Below are positions 60,445-64,000 of a stretch of DNA of 64,000 nucleotides, in pieces. Source of the DNA: Planctomycetota bacterium (GTDB lineage: Bacteria > Planctomycetota > Phycisphaerae > Phycisphaerales > UBA5793); the NCBI GenBank assembly GCA_013112555.1, contig JABFGK010000002.1, positions 1,364,001 to 1,428,000 on the forward strand, written 5' to 3'. The notes beneath the pieces were generated by a model. It saw only the letters and a list, made by a program, of their open reading frames with translations, was not told the origin of the DNA and ran no database searches. Position 1 is the stretch's first letter. Each line of letters starts with the position of its first letter. Position numbers and translations under genes: made by a program.

Positions 60445-60564
60445 CTGAATTGATCGACGAGCCGCGCATGTCAGTAAGCGGGTTCTGCCTGAATTGATCG
60501 ACGAGCCGCGCACGTCAGTAAGCGGGTTCTGCCGTCATGCCCGCGCAAGCGGGCATCCATGGGA
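60445..60564. repeat. 44-bp tandem repeat (two copies) plus REP-like palindrome
   Basis: Copies at 60445 and 60489 read CTGAATTGATCGACGAGCCG then CGCAYGTCAGTAAGCGGGTT, differing at one base. A REP-like palindrome (GTCATGCCCGCGCAAGCGGG) follows at 60533-60564. The core GACGAGCCGCGCA.GT recurs at 40852 and 63549. Confidence 0.8.
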
Positions 60565-60643
60565 TTCACAAAGAACGACCAACCGGCTTGGGCACTCTTT
60601 GCTGGTCAGTATCCGGAATGACGAAGAAATGAGGTCCCCTCGC

Positions 60644-63400
60644 TCACGGTCGGGGCTCGTCGGAGTCTAACCTTCGCTTCAACTTCCTCAGCAGGTCAAA
60701 CGCCTGTACTGGGGTCAGATCATCCAGCGGCGCAGACTCAAGGTCATCCAGAACAGGATGCCGGACATACTCGGTGAACAGCGACAACTGCCCACTGGCC
60801 GAGATCGGGGGTTGCGAACCCGTGGCTGACTCGGGGATGGCTGAGGCATCGACATCAGCCCCCGCTGCCGACTGCACCTCAAGTGATTCAAGCAACTCAT
60901 TGGCCCGCCGAATCGCTGCCGTGGGCAAGCCGGCAATCTTGGCGACGTGAATCCCGTAACTCTTGTCCGTCCGTCCCGGCAGAATGCGATACACAAAGAT
61001 AATCTGGTCGTCCCACTCGCGCACCGTCACATGCAGATTGCACACATGCGGCAACCGATCGGCAATCGCAGTCAGTTCATGGTAATGCGTCGCAAACAAT
61101 GATCTGCACCCAATCTCAGCCAGTTGCTCGGCAATCGCCCAGGCCAGTGACAGGCCGTCGAGCGTTGACGTGCCACGCCCGATCTCATCAAGAATCACGA
61201 GACTGTGCGCTGTGGCGTGATGCAGAATGTTGGCTGTCTCAGTCATCTCGACCATGAAGGTCGAGCGGCCGGCATGAAGTTCATCACTCGCCCCGATCCG
61301 CGTGAAGATGCGATCGGTCAGGCCGATGGTGGCCGAGTCGGCTGGGATGTAACTTCCGGTATGGGCCAGCAAGGTCAGCAATGCCACCTGCCTGATATAC
61401 GTGCTCTTGCCGGCCATGTTGGGGCCTGTGATCAGTGCCAGCGAAGCCGGGGTGTCATCGGTCCCGTTCCCGCTCCCTGCCAGCGCACTGTCGTTCGGCA
61501 CGAACGGGTCGCTCAGCACAATATCAAGCACCGGGTGACGCCCACCCACGATATGAATCACCGGCTCGGCAACGATCTCCGGGCAGACATACTTTCGCCG
61601 CACGGCATGCTCAGCAAAGCAGGACAACACATCGAGTTCAGCAACCGTGGCTGCAAACGTGTTCAATGATTCAATATGCTCAGCAGCAGCCCGGCACAGT
61701 TGGGCAAACAGTTCCTGTTCGCGCTCAATCGCTCGCTGCTCGGCGTTGAGGATCTTTGATTCAAACTCCTTCAATGGTGGCGTGATATAGCGCTCAGCGT
61801 TTTTGAGCGTCTGCTTGCGGGAAAAGCCGTCCGGCACCCGATCGGTGTGCGCGTGGGTCACTTCGATGTAATACCCGAAAACCTTGTTATACCCCACCTT
61901 CAGCGACGGGATGCCCGTCTCCTTCACAAGCGTCTGCTGATAGGTGGCCAGCCAGGTTCCGGCATCGGTCTGAAGGGTCCGTGCCTCATCGAGTTTTGCA
62001 TCCACCCCATCCCGGATCAGGCCCCCTTCACGCATATGGGCCGGCGGGCGCTCAACGCACATCGTCGTAATCTGCTCGGCCAGTGCCGACAATGTCATCT
62101 GCACTTCGTTCAATGCCGCCCATGATGTATCAAAGGCAGGCCGGGATTCGAGGAGTGTGACAAGATCGTTGATCAGTGATGTCGATTTGCCAAGTGCCAC
62201 CAGGTCGCGCGGGTAGGCTCGACCAAGTGCCAGTCGGCCGGCAATACGAGCCACATCCTGTACACTGCCGGCCAGCGAATTGAAATGATCAGCCAGATCA
62301 CGATCTTCAACAAACGCCCCGACGGCCCGCTGCCGAGTGCGAATCTGTTGGAGATCACGCAGCGGGAAACACAGCCAATTGCGCAGCAACCGCTTGCCCA
62401 TCGGGGTGCGGCAGCCCTGCATGACGCCGAGCAATGAGCCGGCCGTCGTGCCCGAATGGAATGTCCGTTCAATTTCCAGACTGCGCAGACTGGTGGCATC
62501 AAGCGTCATCCACTCGCCGGTCGACCGGCGGTGCGGCGGGCGGATGTGATGGAATAACCGCTGGGCGCTGTCGCTGCTGTGGCCCGATTGCGTCTCTGTT
62601 AAGTATCGGATCAGGGCACCGGCAGCCCCGACGGCCGGCTCTTCCTGGTCATCGAGTCCGAACCCTGCCAATGTCTTCACGCCGTAGTGGGCAGTGAGTG
62701 CTTCGAGTGATTCGGCATGTCGAAAGTGCCAGGATGCCCGCCCGGTCAGTGCGGTGCACGATGCAGCCTCGGCCAGCGCCTTGACTCGGTCCGGCGCCTC
62801 GCCGGTGGCAGTATCGGCATACAGCAGTTCATCAATCCCGAAGCGGGCGGCTTCGCCGGCCAGTGCATCCAGCGACGGGGCATCGACGAGTTCGAAGGTG
62901 CCGGTGGACAGTTCGGCCACGGCCAGGCAGCCGCCGGAGTTGTCGCCGACGTCGGTAAACAGGACGGCGGCAATGTGGTTCGTCTGCGCATCATCGAGCA
63001 GCGTGTCATCGACGAGCGTGCCGGGTGTGACGACGCGTGTGACGGCCCGATCGACCACACCTTTCGCCTCGCGCGGGTCCTGCACCTGGTCGGCCACTGC
63101 CACCCGGTAGCCCTGCTCGATCATCTTGCGCAAATACGGCTCGACCGAGTGGTACGGCACGCCGGCCATCGGCACGCCCTTGGTCCGTTCGGTCAGCGTG
63201 ATCCCGAGTACCTTGTGGCACAGCAGGGCATCCTCGTAGAACATCTCGTAAAAGTCGCCCATGCGGAAAAACAGGACGCATTCCGGGTGCTGCTTTTTGA
63301 ATGCCACATATTGCCGCATCGCCGGCGTCAGCGATGACGATGAGGAGGACGAGGCTGATGAATCGGACGTTCGGGTTTTTTTGCTGGAAGTCGTACCCAT
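60644..63400 (-). CDS. mutS: DNA mismatch repair protein MutS
   Basis: MutS binds mismatches and recruits the repair machinery. About 918 residues from ATG 63400; a GTG at 63421 would add seven. The N-terminal tail is Ser-rich (SSASSSSSSS), followed by the mismatch-binding FFRMGDFYEMFYEDA (Phe-x-Glu), the connector and lever domains, and the ATPase: GPNMAGKSTYIRQVALL (Walker A), DEIGRGTSTLDGL (Walker B) and ATHYHEL. Clamp and C-terminal regions are complete. No mutL is seen in the window. Confidence 0.97.
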   Translation of the reverse strand: MGTTSSKKTRTSDSSASSSSSSSLTPAMRQYVAFKKQHPECVLFFRMGDFYEMFYEDALLCHKVLGITLTERTKGVPMAGVPYHSVEPYLRKMIEQGYRVAVADQVQDPREAKGVVDRAVTRVVTPGTLVDDTLLDDAQTNHIAAVLFTDVGDNSGGCLAVAELSTGTFELVDAPSLDALAGEAARFGIDELLYADTATGEAPDRVKALAEAASCTALTGRASWHFRHAESLEALTAHYGVKTLAGFGLDDQEEPAVGAAGALIRYLTETQSGHSSDSAQRLFHHIRPPHRRSTGEWMTLDATSLRSLEIERTFHSGTTAGSLLGVMQGCRTPMGKRLLRNWLCFPLRDLQQIRTRQRAVGAFVEDRDLADHFNSLAGSVQDVARIAGRLALGRAYPRDLVALGKSTSLINDLVTLLESRPAFDTSWAALNEVQMTLSALAEQITTMCVERPPAHMREGGLIRDGVDAKLDEARTLQTDAGTWLATYQQTLVKETGIPSLKVGYNKVFGYYIEVTHAHTDRVPDGFSRKQTLKNAERYITPPLKEFESKILNAEQRAIEREQELFAQLCRAAAEHIESLNTFAATVAELDVLSCFAEHAVRRKYVCPEIVAEPVIHIVGGRHPVLDIVLSDPFVPNDSALAGSGNGTDDTPASLALITGPNMAGKSTYIRQVALLTLLAHTGSYIPADSATIGLTDRIFTRIGASDELHAGRSTFMVEMTETANILHHATAHSLVILDEIGRGTSTLDGLSLAWAIAEQLAEIGCRSLFATHYHELTAIADRLPHVCNLHVTVREWDDQIIFVYRILPGRTDKSYGIHVAKIAGLPTAAIRRANELLESLEVQSAAGADVDASAIPESATGSQPPISASGQLSLFTEYVRHPVLDDLESAPLDDLTPVQAFDLLRKLKRRLDSDEPRP

Positions 63401-64000
63401 GAGGAAGGGCAATGATACCACGTTCCATCAGCCCCGGGTGAATACGCTCGGGGAATTCCGCTGCCAGCCGTGACACGCTTGAGTTGGCGGCCTGCCTCCC
63501 GTCGTCATTCCTGCGAACGCAGGAATCCAGGGAGGCGTGATTCGACCCGACGAGCCGCGCACGTGCGGGAGTACGCGGGCACCCATCCACTACTCTCCGC
63601 CCGCCAGGGCGCACGAACGTAGCCCGGGGCTTCAGCCCCGGGTGGTGATGCCCTATCGTGCTCTTCCCGCCCGCCAGGGCACGAACGCAGCCCGGGGCTT
63701 CAGCCCCGGGTGGTGATGCCCCATCGTGCTCTTCCCGCCCGCCAGGGCGGACGAACGTAGCCCGGGGCTTCAGCCCCGGGAGGTGATGCCCTATCGTGCT
63801 CTTCCCGCCCGTCAGGGCGGACGAACTGTTGACTGTGTGTGTGCATACCCACCACGGGCAGACGCGTGCCCCTGCACCCGGACCGAACCTGTCTGCCGGT
63901 GGGGTTCGCTGTGCTCGCCCCACCCTACAGACTTCATTCGATATTCCTGGGGAAGCAGGAATCCAGATGCTGCAGAATCCCCCTGGATGCCCGCGTGCGC
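63401..64000. repeat. Repeat-rich intergenic tail: 68-70-bp tandem array and REP-like palindromes
   Basis: From about 63597 to 63826 three full and one partial copies of a 68-70-bp unit (CCGCCCGCCAGGGCG..., CCCGGGGCTTCAGCCCCGGG, GTGATGCCCTATCGTGCTCTT) lie head to tail; each contains the perfect hairpin CCCGGGGCT-TC-AGCCCCGGG. REP-like palindromes lie at 63504-63530 and 63942-63965, a GACGAGCCGCGCACGT element at about 63549, and the right edge (63974 onward) repeats the CAGAATCCCCCTGGATGCC spacer seen at 34.7 kb. No gene. Confidence 0.8.

Noticed and set aside
63597-63826. CRISPR array
   Set aside because: Units are contiguous, with no unique spacers of constant length and no cas genes; it is a simple tandem repeat.
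63006-63923. 305-codon minus-strand frame with internal repeats
   Set aside because: It reads through the tandem repeat array and then the mutS start in another frame; the protein repeats only mirror the DNA repeats.

Overview
GC-rich bacterial DNA that most resembles a planctomycete (Phycisphaerae-like). The pointers are an Rnf operon beside ferredoxin-dependent 2-oxoacid oxidoreductases, proteins with PEP-CTERM-like tails, a sialate O-acetylesterase fused to DUF1080-type domains, a pseudopilin of the planctomycete H-X9-DG kind, large secreted beta-helix and subtilase proteins, and many interspersed palindromic repeats. No rRNA or phylogenetic marker was compared, so the taxon is an inference.

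Region 1 (about 0.5-16.8 kb, minus strand) is one redox operon. In transcription order it holds korA, korB, a PFOR-like protein with a ferredoxin tail, rnfB, a very large NifJ/PFOR-like protein, rnfC, rnfD, rnfG, rnfE and rnfA. Most junctions overlap by a few bases. The simplest reading is that 2-oxoglutarate oxidation (KorAB) reduces ferredoxin, and Rnf passes those electrons to NAD+ while pumping Na+ or H+. The two PFOR-like proteins, whose thiamine-binding signatures are degenerate or missing, are unexplained Rnf partners and the best candidate here for something undescribed.

Region 2 (17-24.5 kb) holds a class III-like sirtuin, two paralogous secreted proteins with PEP-CTERM-like tails, and housekeeping genes (lysS, a PlsC-like acyltransferase, a Bax-inhibitor-1 homologue, coaD). 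Region 3 (24.7-28.3 kb) is an AT-richer defence-type module: a RloA-like AAA ATPase overlapping a RloB-like gene that is split by an IS5-type insertion sequence with clear terminal repeats and a 7-bp target duplication. Region 4 (28.4-41 kb) is rich in secreted proteins: a beta-helix protein, a sialate O-acetylesterase/DUF1080 fusion, a lipoprotein, a hemerythrin, thioredoxin- and rhodanese-like proteins, and a subtilase. The beta-helix protein and the subtilase share a C-terminal domain.

Region 5 (41-50.7 kb) has small membrane proteins, an Asp-rich protein, an SDR enzyme, a CHASE4-type hybrid histidine kinase, obgE, an HDOD protein and a pseudopilin. Region 6 (51-63.4 kb) has tRNA-Lys(UUU), a SNF2 helicase with its SWIM zinc-finger partner (both frameshifted), a GH5-like glycosidase, a sigma/anti-sigma/secreted-protein operon, a thioredoxin-like protein and mutS. 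Intergenic DNA, especially 34.5, 40.9, 60.5 and 63.5-64 kb, carries REP-like palindromes and tandem repeats.

Six single-base frameshifts occur in otherwise convincing genes (two in the NifJ-like gene, one in SNF2, one in SWIM, two in the transposase). Sequencing error, decay and recoding cannot be separated from sequence alone.
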